This document shows, in pieces, positions 5,396 through 5,581 of a stretch of 5,581 nt of DNA. Position 1 is the stretch's first letter. Each line of letters starts with the position of its first letter. The notes beneath the pieces were generated by a model that saw only the letters and a list, made by a program, of their open reading frames with translations, was not told the DNA's origin and did no database searches. This DNA is from an uncultured Arenimonas sp. (GTDB lineage: Bacteria > Pseudomonadota > Gammaproteobacteria > Xanthomonadales > Xanthomonadaceae). The translations under genes were made by a program, and so were the position numbers. The stretch is taken from positions 1-5,581 of the forward strand of contig CAMPHE010000135.1 of the NCBI GenBank assembly GCA_946885815.1, in the 5' to 3' direction.

Positions 5396-5581
5396 TTACT
5401 CCTCGGCCGGCAGCTGCCGGCGGGCGGTGTCCTGGATGAAGGCCAGCAGCGACGCCAGTCCGTTGCTGCGCGTGGGCGACAGGTGCTTCGCCAGCCCGAT
5501 CGCCTCGACGTATTCGGGTGGCGTCGCGGCGATCTCGGCGGCCGACCGGCCCGAATAGACGCGCAGCGCGAGGTAGACCAG
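5396..5581 (-). CDS. sufE: SufE family Fe-S cluster assembly protein, C-terminal 61 residues (5' end outside the window)
   Basis: SufE accepts sulfane sulfur from the cysteine desulfurase SufS and passes it to the SufBCD scaffold. Only the C terminus is present. I translated it from the right edge to the TAA at 5398-5396. The segment GLAKHLSPTRSNGLASLLAF matches the strongly conserved SufE C-terminal signature (the LxxHLSPSRSNGL motif before the last helix), and RVYSGRSAAEIAA matches the preceding helix-loop region. The sulfur-accepting Cys lies upstream and cannot be checked. The gene ends 2 bp before the DUF885 start, so they look like one transcription unit. A CsdE-type paralogue cannot be excluded from this fragment. 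Confidence 0.85.
   Translation of the reverse strand: MVYLALRVYSGRSAAEIAATPPEYVEAIGLAKHLSPTRSNGLASLLAFIQDTARRQLPAEE
5399..5404 (-). promoter_or_regulatory. Shine-Dalgarno of the DUF885 gene within the sufE-like 3' end
   Basis: GAGGAG, formed by the last two Glu codons of the SufE-like gene, stands 5 nt before the ATG at 5393. It fixes the DUF885 start and implies coupling to translation of the upstream gene. Confidence 0.75.

Noticed and set aside
4710..5558. 282-residue plus-strand frame antisense to DUF885 and sufE
   Set aside because: Arg-rich shadow frame with no family likeness.

Overview
The window is a high-GC chromosomal segment of housekeeping genes with short intergenic gaps. GC-rich codon use, a DksA with a long Lys/Ala/Pro-rich N-terminal tail, and a yidD-dihydroorotase-M23 peptidase gene order all point to a gammaproteobacterium of the Xanthomonadaceae/Lysobacteraceae (Lysobacter, Luteimonas or Xanthomonas type). 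This placement comes from recognising protein features, not from a database search. No phage, IS element, CRISPR array, tRNA or rRNA was seen.

Left part (minus strand, about 73-2494): three genes are transcribed right to left as a tight operon, yidD, then a dihydroorotase (pyrC-type), then a secreted LytM/M23 peptidase. Both junctions are 4-bp ATGA stop/start overlaps, so translation is probably coupled. The last 70 bases at the left edge hold a plausible Shine-Dalgarno and ATG for a further minus-strand gene that runs off the window.

Middle (2495-3577): a 99-bp divergent intergenic region carries a convincing sigma70-type promoter for dksA on the plus strand. A weaker minus-strand promoter for yidD shares the same TATA core. 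dksA (plus, GTG start) encodes 308 residues: about 147 residues of Lys/Ala/Pro-rich sequence with no acidic residue, followed by a DksA coiled-coil and globular domain in which three of the four zinc-finger cysteines are replaced. A strong intrinsic terminator with a cUUCGg loop follows it.

Right part (minus, 3645-5581): the 3' end of a SufE-like Fe-S assembly gene enters from the right edge and is followed 2 bp later by a DUF885-family secreted metallopeptidase-like protein, whose Shine-Dalgarno lies in the last two sufE codons. This unit converges on dksA across a 124-bp gap holding the terminator and a short CACGAC repeat.

I see no clearly new multi-gene system. The points most worth a second look are the tailed, zinc-ligand-poor DksA with a possible internal start, the shared TATA of the divergent promoters, the Gln substitution in the dihydroorotase metal motif, and the position of yidD away from its usual rnpA-yidC neighbourhood.
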